A stretch of 56,707 nt of DNA from Pseudomonadota bacterium (lineage in GTDB: Bacteria; Pseudomonadota; Alphaproteobacteria; Caulobacterales; Caulobacteraceae), in NCBI GenBank assembly GCA_963205025.1, contig CAUJHO010000005.1, positions 1 to 56,707 of the forward strand, written 5' to 3'. Positions 37,225-48,080 of the stretch are shown piece after piece. The translations under genes were made by a program, and so were the position numbers. The first letter of the stretch is position 1. Each line of letters opens with the position of its first letter. The notes beneath the pieces were generated by a model that was not told the origin of the DNA, did no database searches, and worked only from the letters and a program-made list of their open reading frames with translations.

Positions 37225-38265
37225 ATGGACTCGCCGGTGAGCCAGCCCGCGATGAGCGCCGCCCCCGCCCCTGACGCCGTGTCGGCTCTGCGCAGCCTGC
37301 GCGACGGCGGACACGCGCGCCTTTTGGTCCACACCGTCATCGCCGGGCTGTCGTTCGTCGCCTTCATCCTGGCGCGCTTGCTGGATGGCCCGGTCGGTCT
37401 GATGCTCCTGGCCATCGGGGCGTCGGCCTGTGGCTGGGCCTGGTTGTTTGCCCGGGCCCTGTTCGATCCGGCGCGTCACGACGCGGTCTGGCCCCGCGCG
37501 GTGGTTGCGGTGGTGGCGGTCTCGGGGGCCGTCTCGGTGCTCGGCTCGGACGGCGACCTGGCCGCAAGGGTCGCGGGCAACCTCTATGTGCTCAGCGGAT
37601 CTGCGGCCCTGTTGATGACGCTGATCGAACCGTTTCAGACGCACGGATGCCGGACGCCGCCATCGGAGAAGCGGTTCCGCGCCGTGTTCGTCATCGCCTT
37701 CGTTCTGTTGGCCGGGATCTCGGTTTTGGGGGTGTGGCTGCGGCCCGAGCCGATCTATGTCGCCAGCGCGGCGCTCAGTCTGGCGGGCGCGGTCGCGGCG
37801 ACGGTGTTTCGCCTCTCGCATCCCCTAAAGGCCGACGCCGCCCGGGCCCGGCAGCCGGCCACCGATGAGGATCGCCGCCTTGGAGAGCGCCTGACGGCCC
37901 TGCTGGTCGGTGAAGCGATCTATGCCGACCCGGATTTACGGATCGCCGATGTTGCCCAGCGCCTGAACGAGCCAGAGCACCGGGTTTCACGCTGCATCAG
38001 CGCGGCGCTGGGATTTGCGAATTTCAACCGGCTGATCAATCACCACCGAATCAACCTGGCCAAACACCTGCTGGCCGCGCCGGAGGAAGAGCGGTCGATC
38101 CTGGAGATCGCCCTGGATTGCGGCTTCGGGTCGGTGGGGCCGTTCAACCGGGCCTTCAAGGATGAGACGGGCATGACACCGCGGGCCTGGCGAGCGGGGC
38201 GAACCGCCCCTACCCTCGCCGATCCCGTTTCCCCAGCACCCGCAGACGCAGGGCATTCAGCTTGA
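37225..38265 (+). CDS. AraC family regulator with N-terminal membrane domain
   Basis: A 346-residue protein. Residues 20-200 contain six or seven hydrophobic helices ([73 protein letters not shown]). The C-terminal 110 residues are an Ara[57 protein letters not shown] and [12 protein letters not shown]. This layout suits a membrane sensor that binds DNA directly. ATG at 37225 has a GGGGGCAGG purine run before it. The gene is divergent from the DUF2306 gene, its likely target, and its 3' end overlaps argG by 56 bases on the opposite strand. Confidence 0.88.
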   Translation: MDSPVSQPAMSAAPAPDAVSALRSLRDGGHARLLVHTVIAGLSFVAFILARLLDGPVGLMLLAIGASACGWAWLFARALFDPARHDAVWPRAVVAVVAVSGAVSVLGSDGDLAARVAGNLYVLSGSAALLMTLIEPFQTHGCRTPPSEKRFRAVFVIAFVLLAGISVLGVWLRPEPIYVASAALSLAGAVAATVFRLSHPLKADAARARQPATDEDRRLGERLTALLVGEAIYADPDLRIADVAQRLNEPEHRVSRCISAALGFANFNRLINHHRINLAKHLLAAPEEERSILEIALDCGFGSVGPFNRAFKDETGMTPRAWRAGRTAPTLADPVSPAPADAGHSA

Positions 38266-39439
38266 TAAAGCCCTCGGCGTCGTGGTGGTCATAGGCCTGG
38301 ACGCCTTCTTCGAAGGTGACGAGGTCCTGGTCATAGAGGCTGTGCTCGCTTTCGCGGCCGATGACGGTGGCGTTGCCCTTGTAGAGTTTGACGCGGACGG
38401 TGCCGGTGACCTTTTCCTGGCTCTTGTCGATGGCGGCCTGGAGCATTTCGCGCTCGGGCGCGAACCAGAAGCCATTGTAGATCAGGTGGGCGTATTTGAC
38501 CGCCAGCTCATCCTTCAGGTGCATGGCCCCGCGATCCAGCGTGATGGATTCCATGCCCCGGTGCGCGGCCAGCAGGATGGTGCCGCCGGGGGTCTCATAG
38601 ACGCCGCGCGACTTCATGCCGACGAAGCGGTTCTCGACCAGATCGAGCCGGCCGATGCCATTGTCATGGCCGTACTGATTGAGGGCGGTCAGGAGGGTGG
38701 CGGGGCTCATGGCCTCGCCATTGATCGAGACGGCGTCGCCGCGCTCAAAGCCGATTTCGATGACGGTGGCCTGATCGGGCGCGGCCTCGGGGCTGATGGT
38801 GCGCTGGTGGACGAACTCGGGGGCCTCGACGGCGGGGTCTTCCAGCACCTTGCCCTCGGATGAGGAGTGCAGAAGGTTGGCGTCGACGCTGAACGGGGCC
38901 TCGCCGCGCTTGTCCTTGGCGATGGGGATCTGGTGCTCTTCGGCAAAGGCCAGCAGGGCCTCGCGGCTCTTGAAATCCCATTCACGCCAGGGGGCGATGA
39001 CGCGGATGTCCGGCTCCAGGGCGTAATAGCCCAGCTCGAAGCGGACCTGATCATTGCCCTTGCCCGTCGCCCCATGACAGACGGCGTCGGCCCCGACCAT
39101 GCGGGCGATCTCGATCTGGCGCTTGGAGATCAAGGGCCTGGCGATGGAGGTGCCGAGCAGATACTGACCTTCATACAGGGCATTGGCCCGGAACATCGGA
39201 AAGACGAAGTCGCGCACAAACTCTTCGCGCAGGTCGTCGATGAAGATGTTCTCCGGCTTGATGCCGAGTTTCAGCGCCTTTTCGCGGGCGGGTTCCAGCT
39301 CATCGCCCTGACCCAGGTCGGCGGTGAAGGTCACGACCTCGGCCCCGTATTCGGTCTGAAGCCATTTCAGGATGATCGAGGTATCCAGGCCGCCGGAATA
39401 GGCGAGGACGACCTTCTTGGGGGCGGGCGTGTCGGACAT
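38210..39439 (-). CDS. argG: Argininosuccinate synthase
   Basis: A 409-residue argininosuccinate synthase, which joins citrulline and aspartate with ATP in arginine synthesis. The PP-loop reads [19 protein letters not shown] near the N-terminus. [39 protein letters not shown] and [18 protein letters not shown] follow as family hallmarks, with [18 protein letters not shown] in the C-terminal half. The length is normal for class I enzymes. The last 18 codons (ending LGKRDRRG) are encoded opposite the end of the AraC-type gene, a 56-base convergent overlap. The argD gene at the window's right end belongs to the same pathway but is far away. Confidence 0.97.
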   Translation of the reverse strand: MSDTPAPKKVVLAYSGGLDTSIILKWLQTEYGAEVVTFTADLGQGDELEPAREKALKLGIKPENIFIDDLREEFVRDFVFPMFRANALYEGQYLLGTSIARPLISKRQIEIARMVGADAVCHGATGKGNDQVRFELGYYALEPDIRVIAPWREWDFKSREALLAFAEEHQIPIAKDKRGEAPFSVDANLLHSSSEGKVLEDPAVEAPEFVHQRTISPEAAPDQATVIEIGFERGDAVSINGEAMSPATLLTALNQYGHDNGIGRLDLVENRFVGMKSRGVYETPGGTILLAAHRGMESITLDRGAMHLKDELAVKYAHLIYNGFWFAPEREMLQAAIDKSQEKVTGTVRVKLYKGNATVIGRESEHSLYDQDLVTFEEGVQAYDHHDAEGFIKLNALRLRVLGKRDRRG

Positions 39440-39566
39440 GGCGGCGGCTTTCGTCTGGGGAGGCGCGCCCTTTAACCCCTGACGGGCTCTGACGCAAAGT
39501 CAGGTTTCATGGCCAGTTCATCGCGGGACGCGCTAGTCTGAGCTTGTCACAGTTCGGGGGAATAAA

Positions 39567-40211
39567 ATGCGTCCAGGGCCGATAATTGCGCTGTGTGGGC
39601 TCGCCGTCGCCGGGGCGGCGCTCAACGGCTGCGCCACCCTGTCCGAAGAGCAGTGCGTCGTCGGCGACTGGTACGGCATCGGCCAGGGGGACGGGGCGCA
39701 GGGCCGTAGCCACGCGCGCCTGGAAGAGCATATCGAGGCCTGTCAGCGGCACGGCGTCACGCCCGACCACCTCCTGTATGAACAGGGCCGCCAACAAGGC
39801 CTGCTGAGCTATTGTACGCCCCAAAGCGGCTTTCGCGTGGGGCGGCACGGGTCCGGCTATGACGGCGTCTGCCCGGCCGATCTGGAGAGTGACTTTCTCG
39901 CCGGCTATTCGGACGGTCGGCTCGTTCATGCGGTCCAGAGCACCTACAATGAGGCCCTGAACGAGGAACATCGCTACCTGCAAAGGGCGCGCGACATCGA
40001 AGGCCAGATCCGAAACGAAGAGGCTGCGTTGGGAGGGCCGGACCTGACGGACGAACAGCGCCGCACGATCCGAGGGCGCATCCGCCAGCTCAGAGACGAT
40101 CGCGACCGGGCCCTGGACTATGCCCGCGACGCCCAATGGCGGATGCGGGACGCCGAGCGCGAACTCTATGCCCTGCGGGCCCGGTTCGCTGCCTATTACG
40201 GCAGTTGGTGA
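39567..40211 (+). CDS. DUF2799 lipoprotein with coiled-coil C-terminus
   Basis: A 214-residue lipoprotein. The signal peptide ends AALNGC, so Cys22 would be lipidated. The next part, EEQCVVGDWYGIGQGDGAQG, is the DUF2799 hallmark. It continues with HIEACQRHGVTPD, YEQGRQQGLLSYC and GFRVGRHGSGYDGVCP, and the Cys residues probably form disulfides. Residues about 130-200 are a charged helix likely to form a coiled coil (NEEHRYLQRARDIEGQIRNE and beyond). It begins about 130 bases from the divergent argG start and ends 12 bases from the convergent tldD stop. Role unknown. Confidence 0.85.
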   Translation: MRPGPIIALCGLAVAGAALNGCATLSEEQCVVGDWYGIGQGDGAQGRSHARLEEHIEACQRHGVTPDHLLYEQGRQQGLLSYCTPQSGFRVGRHGSGYDGVCPADLESDFLAGYSDGRLVHAVQSTYNEALNEEHRYLQRARDIEGQIRNEEAALGGPDLTDEQRRTIRGRIRQLRDDRDRALDYARDAQWRMRDAERELYALRARFAAYYGSW

Positions 40212-40222
40212 TCAGGCGCGTC

Positions 40223-41653
40223 CTAGACCGCAGTCCCACCCACCGTCAGGCCGCCGATCTTGAGCGACGGCTGGCCGATGCCGACGGGCACGCCCTGGCC
40301 GGACTTGCCGCAGACGCCGACGCCGGGGTCGAAGGCGAAGTCATTGCCGATCATCGAAATCTTCTGAAGGGCCGTGGCCCCGTCGCCGATCAGGGTCGCG
40401 CCCTTCACCGGGGCGGTGACCTTGCCGTCCTCGATCAGATAGGCCTCGGTGCACTGGAAGACGAACTTGCCGTTGGTGATGTCGACCTGGCCGCCGCCGA
40501 AGTTGACGGCATAGAGGCCGCGCCTGGTCGAGGCGATCATGTCGGCCAGCGTATCGGACCCGCCCTCCATGAAGGTGTTGGTCATGCGCGGCATCGGAAT
40601 GTGGGCGAATGACTGGCGCCGACCATTGCCGGTGGCCTCCATGCCCATCAGCCGGGCCGACATGCGGTCGTGCATCATGCCGACCATGATGCCGTCCTCG
40701 ATCAGGACGTTGCGGCGGGTCGGGGTGCCCTCGTCGTCGAACGAGAGCGAGCCTCGGCGACCGGCGATAGAGCCGTCATCGACGACGGTGACACCCGGCG
40801 CGGCGACGCGGTGGCTCATCTTGCCGGAAAAGACCGACGAGCCCTTGCGATGGAAATCGCCCTCGAAGCCGTGCCCGACGGCCTCGTGCAGCAGCACGCC
40901 GGGCCAGCCGGCGCCCAGCACCACATCCATCTCGCCGGCCGGACAGTCGATGGCGTCGAGATTGACCAGGGCTTGACGGATGGCCTCATCGACCTGGTCC
41001 TGCCAGCGGTCCGGGGCGATCCAGGTCTCGAAACCGGCGCGGCCGCCGGCCCCCTGAGACGCGCTCTCGCGCCGTCCGTCCTTTTCGACCGTCACCGAGA
41101 CATTGACCCTGACCAGCGGCCGGACGTCACTCAGCCGTCGCCCGTCGGCGCGCAGGATTTCGATGGCGCGGCGTTCGCCGGCGATGGAGGCCGAGACCTG
41201 GACCACACGCGGATCCCGGGCGCGGGCGAAGGCATCGATCTCCTGCAACAGGGCGATTTTGTCAGAAAAGGCCGGCGCGGCGAGCGGATCGACCTCGTCA
41301 TAGAGCTTCTGGTTGGTGGCGGCGGGACCGATGGCGGCGGTTCCGGCCCGGCCCTGTTTGGCCAGGGCGGCGGCATCGGCGGCCCGCCGCATGGCCTCAA
41401 CGCTGATTTCATTGGAATGGGCGTAGCCGGCCGTCTCTCCAGAGACGACGCGCAGGCCGAAGCCCTCACTGGCGTCATAGGCGGCGGACTTCAGCCGCCC
41501 GTCATCGAACAGCAGGGACTCGCTCTCGGAGCGTTCGAGAAACAGCTCACCATCGTCGGCACCGGTCAGGGCCTCTGCAAGCACGGCACCGGCGGTCTCT
41601 GGCGAGACGCCGGCGGTTTCCAGGATGGGGGGTGGGGGAACGGCGATGGTCAT
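40223..41653 (-). CDS. tldD: Metalloprotease TldD
   Basis: A 476-residue TldD, the subunit with the zinc site of the TldD/TldE (PmbA) protease, which trims unstructured peptides and was found through microcin and CcdA processing. The metal motif HEAVGHGFEGDFHRKGSSVF (H-E-x3-H) is intact. GDGATALQKISMIGNDFAFD and CGKSGQGVPVGIGQPSLKIG near the C-terminus are standard. No pmbA homologue is in the window, which is usual because the two genes are often apart. The protein is cytoplasmic. It is convergent with the DUF2799 gene across 11 bases. Confidence 0.96.
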   Translation of the reverse strand: MTIAVPPPPILETAGVSPETAGAVLAEALTGADDGELFLERSESESLLFDDGRLKSAAYDASEGFGLRVVSGETAGYAHSNEISVEAMRRAADAAALAKQGRAGTAAIGPAATNQKLYDEVDPLAAPAFSDKIALLQEIDAFARARDPRVVQVSASIAGERRAIEILRADGRRLSDVRPLVRVNVSVTVEKDGRRESASQGAGGRAGFETWIAPDRWQDQVDEAIRQALVNLDAIDCPAGEMDVVLGAGWPGVLLHEAVGHGFEGDFHRKGSSVFSGKMSHRVAAPGVTVVDDGSIAGRRGSLSFDDEGTPTRRNVLIEDGIMVGMMHDRMSARLMGMEATGNGRRQSFAHIPMPRMTNTFMEGGSDTLADMIASTRRGLYAVNFGGGQVDITNGKFVFQCTEAYLIEDGKVTAPVKGATLIGDGATALQKISMIGNDFAFDPGVGVCGKSGQGVPVGIGQPSLKIGGLTVGGTAV

Positions 41654-41699
41654 GGCCTATCAGTTAGGCGCTCCGACCGTCGCCGTCACCTCCCGAGGC

Positions 41700-42452
41700 T
41701 CATTCTTCGCCGGCCACCTGCACCGCGCCGACGCCGGTGATCTCCTGGGTCAGGCGGGCCGGGCGCTGAACCAGGTCGACGTTGCCCACGCCCATGATGA
41801 CGACATGGGCCGATTCGACGGCGCGGACCTCGGCCCCGCCGGCACCGGCGATGCGAATGTCGGCGGTCTGGGCGACCAGGCCCTCCAGGTCGGCGTCGCC
41901 GGCTCCGGCGATCATGAGGTTCAGGGTCGAGGTGCGGCCGGTGGCCTCGACATCGCCGGCCCCCGCGACCTGGATTTCGAGGGTTTCGCGATCAAGGTTG
42001 TTCAGGGTGAGGTCGCCGTAGCCGTCCAGGATGAAGCGGCTGACGTCCGGGGCGGTGATCTGGACGGACAGGTCCTCGTCGCGCCCCAGAATGGTGATGC
42101 GGTTGTCGTCACCGTCGCCGTCCGGCAGGGACAGGCGGCCGTCGACCAGGGTCACGCGCTGAACCACGCCTTCGGGGCCGCGGACCACGACGGAGGTTTC
42201 GTCGCCCTGGGTGAAGGTGACGTCGGCCGGCAGGGCCAGGGTCAGGGTGTCGGTGCCGGACCATTCCAGCGTGCGCTCGACAGACGGGCCGGACCAGTCG
42301 ACCGAAGCGTGGCCGTCATTGTCCCAGTCGCTGAGGTCCACGGCCCAGCCGCCGCGGAGCAGTTCGGGGCCCCCGAGGGCGGCGGCACCGGCGAAGGAAA
42401 CCAGCATCAGCACGAAACTGGCGGCGGCGATGATGAGCAGGGTGCGAACCAT
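41700..42452 (-). CDS. GIN-domain (DUF2807-like) exported protein
   Basis: A 250-residue protein with one N-terminal hydrophobic segment (LLIIAAASFVLMLVSFAGAA), either a signal or an anchor. The rest is a repetitive right-handed beta structure. In the C-terminal half nearly parallel strand units recur about every 20 residues (QVAGAGDVEATGRTSTL, MIAGAGDADLEGLVAQ, RIAGAGGAEVRAVESA, VIMGVGNVDLVQRPA), as in the head GIN domain (DUF2807). It is the third gene of the padR-DUF1700 operon and starts one base after the previous stop. Such operons are thought to act in the envelope, but the task of the GIN protein is unknown. Confidence 0.88.
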   Translation of the reverse strand: MVRTLLIIAAASFVLMLVSFAGAAALGGPELLRGGWAVDLSDWDNDGHASVDWSGPSVERTLEWSGTDTLTLALPADVTFTQGDETSVVVRGPEGVVQRVTLVDGRLSLPDGDGDDNRITILGRDEDLSVQITAPDVSRFILDGYGDLTLNNLDRETLEIQVAGAGDVEATGRTSTLNLMIAGAGDADLEGLVAQTADIRIAGAGGAEVRAVESAHVVIMGVGNVDLVQRPARLTQEITGVGAVQVAGEE

Positions 42453-42453
42453 C

Positions 42454-43032
42454 TCAGATGTCTCCGGCGTTGGACTGTTGCAGGGCCGGCTTGAGCAGCC
42501 GGTAGTGAAGGCGACCGAACCAGACCAGGAAGTTGACGAGCCAGACGGTCAGGACCGCCATGACCGCGCACATCAGCACGCCCAGCGCCATGACGCCGAC
42601 GCCGGCCAGGATCGCCACCAGCGGGCCACCCGGAGGGGCCGCGAACGGGCCGGCGACAAAGACGACCCCACCGGCAAAGAAGACCCCGATGCCGGCCACG
42701 AAGATCGCGGTCAGGCTCGACACCACGCCGACCAGCAGCGGCAGCAGGAACAGGATGTCGATCGAGGCCAGGCCGATCAGGGCAACGAGGGCGGCCACGG
42801 CATTGCCTGGTGTCTTGTCGGCCTCCCAGCGGGCCAGACCGGCCTCGGCCCGGACCTCGCGGGCCAGACGCTCGGGATTGCCCAGGGCGGCGGCGATCTC
42901 GGCCTCGGCCCGGCCCTTGGCCTGGGCCTCGACGAAATGGGCCTCGTGGTCGGCGACGATCTCGTCGATCGTTTCGGGCGGCAGGCCGTTCAGGCCCCGC
43001 CGCAGCCGGGTCAGGAACTCGGCGCGGGTCAT
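42454..43032 (-). CDS. DUF1700 family membrane protein
   Basis: A 192-residue protein. The N-terminal 65 residues are soluble and helical: MTRAEFLTRLRRGLNGLPPE, TIDEIVADHEAHFVEAQAKG and AEIAAALGNPERLAREVRAE, the DUF1700/HAAS-type domain found next to PadR regulators. The rest has three or four hydrophobic helices (AVAALVALIGLASIDILFLL, LVGVVSSLTAIFVAGIGVFF, LVAILAGVGVMALGVLMCAV). It starts within the padR stop (ATGA overlap), so translation is coupled. DUF1700/PadR pairs are widespread; the membrane protein may influence the regulator, which is an inference. Confidence 0.9.
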   Translation of the reverse strand: MTRAEFLTRLRRGLNGLPPETIDEIVADHEAHFVEAQAKGRAEAEIAAALGNPERLAREVRAEAGLARWEADKTPGNAVAALVALIGLASIDILFLLPLLVGVVSSLTAIFVAGIGVFFAGGVVFVAGPFAAPPGGPLVAILAGVGVMALGVLMCAVMAVLTVWLVNFLVWFGRLHYRLLKPALQQSNAGDI

Positions 43033-43379
43033 GCGGTCTCTCCAGTCTCAGAAGGGGTGGCGGCGTTGAGGATGCCGTCGACGGCCCGCGAGAAGCCCAG
43101 CCATTCGGCTTTCTGGGATTCGAAGGCGCGGCGTCCGGCTTCGGTCAGGCGGTAATATTTGCGCGAGGGCCCGGTCGGGCTCTCGACCAGATAGGTCTCG
43201 ACCAGGCCATCGGTCTGCATCCGACGCATCAGGGGGTAGATGGTGCCCTCGCCCATGCCGATGTCATCGGCCAGCCGCGCCGCGATCTCATAGGCATAGT
43301 TGTCGCGCGCCGAAAGCAGGGCCAGGACGCACAGGCCCAGCACCCCTTTTTTCAGCTGAATGTCGATGCCGTCAGGCAT
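43029..43379 (-). CDS. PadR family transcriptional regulator
   Basis: A 116-residue PadR-type repressor. The winged helix reads LKKGVLGLCVLALLSARDNY, AYEIAARLADDIGMGEGTIY and PLMRRMQTDGLVETYLVESP. It ends with the short helix TEAGRRAFESQKAEWLGFSR that forms the dimer. The first gene of a three-gene operon with DUF1700 and GIN genes, it probably represses its own promoter through the tandem repeats at 43405-43434. AGGAGAG precedes the ATG by eight bases. The inducer is unknown. Confidence 0.93.
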   Translation of the reverse strand: MPDGIDIQLKKGVLGLCVLALLSARDNYAYEIAARLADDIGMGEGTIYPLMRRMQTDGLVETYLVESPTGPSRKYYRLTEAGRRAFESQKAEWLGFSRAVDGILNAATPSETGETA

Positions 43380-43404
43380 GGAGACGCTCTCCTGGTTGAT
43401 TTCG

Positions 43405-43442
43405 TTATCGCAAGGTATCTTTTATCGCAAGGTAGCTGTCAA
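43405..43442 (-). promoter_or_regulatory. padR operon promoter with tandem operator
   Basis: The 13-base word TTATCGCAAGGTA occurs twice, at 43405-43417 and 43422-43434 (17-base period). On the minus strand TTGACA (rc of 43437-43442) stands as a perfect -35 box, and a GATACC at 17 bases is a possible -10. The repeats overlap and follow this promoter, an ideal place for repression by the first gene's product. Confidence 0.6.
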
Positions 43443-43618
43443 TATACAGATTTGTAATGCGGCATCGCCCCGGTGCGGTCGGGCGCGTCAGACGGCTTGG
43501 CAAGTGCGAGGCGACCCGATATGTCAGCCCGAAATCCCTCCGCCGCCCCGCGCGGGCATTGGCGCGTGGGTGTTGAGAAAATCCGGGCCGTCAAGTCATG
43601 AAGAATGGGGGAATAGGC
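43443..43618. other. Non-coding gap between padR promoter and ctaC
   Basis: No coding frame is supported here. It must carry the promoter of the cta cluster, but I see no convincing boxes. The left edge is AT-rich (AATATACAGATTTG at 43441-43454) and the rest is ordinary GC-rich sequence. Confidence 0.5.
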
Positions 43619-46299
<2,681 letters not shown>

Positions 46300-46340
46300 G
46301 CCGGCGGGGCCTCAGGTCCCGTTCGCTCTTCACCTTCGCG

Positions 46341-46376
46341 CGGGGACGAAGCCCTTAGGTTTCGTCCCCGATGCTT
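46341..46376 (+). terminator. Hairpin between ctaD and ctaB
   Basis: CGGGGACGAA (46341-46350) and TTCGTCCCCG (46361-46370) are perfect 10-bp arms, and three more inner pairs reduce the loop to four bases. ATGCTTTT follows. It lies 42 bases after ctaD and ends 18 bases before ctaB. It may partly stop transcription, so that oxidase subunits are made in excess over assembly factors, or it may stabilise the ctaCD mRNA end. Confidence 0.5.
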
Positions 46377-46387
46377 TTCGGATCGCC

Positions 46388-47341
46388 ATGACCGACGCCG
46401 CCGACAAGCCGACCGCCGCCGCCGAGCCCCGGGACTATGTCCAGTTGCTCAAGCCACGGGTGATGTCGCTGGTCGTGTTCACGGCGCTGACGGGGCTGGT
46501 CGTTGCCCCGGGTCAGATGAACCCGCTTCTGGCAGCCATCTCGGTCCTGTGCATTGCGCTGGGGGCCGGGGCGGCAGGGGCCCTGAACATGGCCCTGGAG
46601 GGGGAAACCGACGCCCTGATGCGGCGAACACGGGGTCGCCCCGTCGCCGCCGGTCGTGTGCCGCGCGGCGACGCCCTGACCTATGGCGTCCTTCTTTCGA
46701 TCGCTTCGGTAAGCCTGCTGGGCCTCGGCGTGAACTGGCTGGCCGGCGGCTTGCTGGGGCTGACCATTGTCTATTACGCTGGCCTCTATACGCTGGTCCT
46801 CAAGCGACGCACGCCCCAGAACATCGTCATTGGCGGGGCCGCCGGGGCCTTCCCACCGGTGATCGGCTGGGCCGCAGCGACCGGCGAGGTCCCCTGGCAG
46901 GCCTGGCTCCTGTTTCTGATCATCTTCCTGTGGACGCCGCCGCATTCCTGGGCTTTGGCGCTCTATTCGGCCGGGGACTACGCCAAGGCTGGCATCCCGA
47001 TGATGCCGGTGGCCCGCGGCGCGTCCTCGACGCGGCTGCAGATCCTAATCTATTCGCTGGTGCTGGTTCCGGTGGCGGTGCTGCCGGGTGTCGTTGGGCT
47101 GGGGGGGACGGTCTATCTGGCGGTGTCGATCGCCGGCGGCCTGGTGTTCCTGCTGTTGGCCTGGCGGCTGTTTCGCAGTCGCGCCGGCGACCAGCCCGAC
47201 AAGGCCGAGGCCATCGGGCGCGAGGCGGCCCTCTATGACGTCCGCGTCGAGGCCAAGGCGGCGCGCAATCTGTTCGCCTATTCGATCCTGTATCTCTTCG
47301 GCCTGTTCGCGGCCCTTCTGATCGAAGCCGCCCTGTTGTAG
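46388..47341 (+). CDS. ctaB: Protoheme IX farnesyltransferase (heme o synthase)
   Basis: A 317-residue UbiA-type membrane prenyltransferase that adds a farnesyl group to heme b, giving heme o for the oxidase. The substrate motif reads NMALEGETDALMRRTRGRPV (N-x3-D-x2-M-x-R-T). The second Asp-rich loop region is seen in LFLIIFLWTPPHSWALALYS. It begins LLKPRVMSLVVFTALTGLVV, as expected. About nine helices. The neighbours ctaC, ctaD, ctaG and ctaE form the aa3 oxidase cluster. It is complete and followed after 9 bases by a 44-residue gene. Confidence 0.97.
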   Translation: MTDAADKPTAAAEPRDYVQLLKPRVMSLVVFTALTGLVVAPGQMNPLLAAISVLCIALGAGAAGALNMALEGETDALMRRTRGRPVAAGRVPRGDALTYGVLLSIASVSLLGLGVNWLAGGLLGLTIVYYAGLYTLVLKRRTPQNIVIGGAAGAFPPVIGWAAATGEVPWQAWLLFLIIFLWTPPHSWALALYSAGDYAKAGIPMMPVARGASSTRLQILIYSLVLVPVAVLPGVVGLGGTVYLAVSIAGGLVFLLLAWRLFRSRAGDQPDKAEAIGREAALYDVRVEAKAARNLFAYSILYLFGLFAALLIEAALL

Positions 47342-47350
47342 AAGCCCGCC

Positions 47351-47485
47351 ATGACCGAAGAAGAGATTGCCGCCCGCAAACGCCGGAACCTGGCTCTTGC
47401 CGGAGCCCTGATTCTGTTCGTCGTGCTGGTGTTCACCATCACCGTCCTGCGCCTGACGTCCAACATCGCCGCGAGCGCCGGATGA
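47351..47485 (+). CDS. 44-residue single-helix protein of the cta cluster (CoxF-like)
   Basis: A short gene between ctaB and ctaG: MTEEEIAARKRRNLALAGAL, followed by a helix (ILFVVLVFTITVLRLT) and the end SNIAASAG. The ATG at 47351 is 9 bases after the ctaB stop, and the TGA overlaps the ctaG ATG (ATGA). The acidic-basic N-terminus and single helix are as in the small CoxF-type proteins that alphaproteobacteria have at this exact place. It probably assists oxidase assembly. The position, the overlap and the conserved layout make it a real gene despite its size. Confidence 0.85.
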   Translation: MTEEEIAARKRRNLALAGALILFVVLVFTITVLRLTSNIAASAG

Positions 47486-48048
47486 ACCGCAATACGCGCG
47501 TGGCGCTGATCTGTGCGGGCGTCTTCGTCCTGATGGTCGGGGCGTCCTTCGCAGCGGTGCCGCTCTATCGCCTGTTCTGCCAGGTTACCGGCTTTGACGG
47601 CACCACCCAGCAGGCGGTCGCCGCGCCCGAGCGGGTGCTGGATCGCACCTTGAACATCAATTTCGACACCAACGTCCGGGGTGTGCCGGTCACCTTCCAG
47701 GCCGAACAGGTCCGCCAGGTGGTGCGCGTGGGTGAGCCGACCATCGCCTTCTTTCGCGTGACCAACACCTCCGACCATCCGGTAGAGGCCACGGCCGCCT
47801 ACAATGTCGTGCCCGAGCACGCGGGGGCCTATTTCCTGAAGCTGCAGTGCTTCTGTTTCGAATCGCAGCGGATCGAGCCGGGCCAGACCCTGGAGTTCCC
47901 GGTCCAGTATTTCATCGACGAGACCATCGAAACCGAGCCGGAGGGGCGCGGGATCCGTAACGTCACCCTGTCCTACACCTTCTATCCCACCGAGGGGTTC
48001 AATCCGCAGGCAGACGCCTCTAGCGGAGCGGCCCCGGCCCCGCTATAG
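47482..48048 (+). CDS. ctaG: Cytochrome c oxidase assembly protein CtaG (Cox11)
   Basis: A 188-residue Cox11-type copper chaperone that inserts CuB into subunit I. One N-terminal helix (ALICAGVFVLMVGASFAAVP) anchors it. The periplasmic domain starts PLYRLFCQVTGFDGTTQ and contains the copper motif LKLQCFCFESQRIEPGQ (C-F-C-F), followed by DETIETEPEGRGIRNVTLSY. It begins within the stop codon of the 44-residue gene and ends 32 bases before ctaE. All expected residues are present. Confidence 0.96.
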   Translation: MNRNTRVALICAGVFVLMVGASFAAVPLYRLFCQVTGFDGTTQQAVAAPERVLDRTLNINFDTNVRGVPVTFQAEQVRQVVRVGEPTIAFFRVTNTSDHPVEATAAYNVVPEHAGAYFLKLQCFCFESQRIEPGQTLEFPVQYFIDETIETEPEGRGIRNVTLSYTFYPTEGFNPQADASSGAAPAPL

Positions 48049-48080
48049 CCGAAACCAGCAGATTCCAGCCGAGCGAGCCC

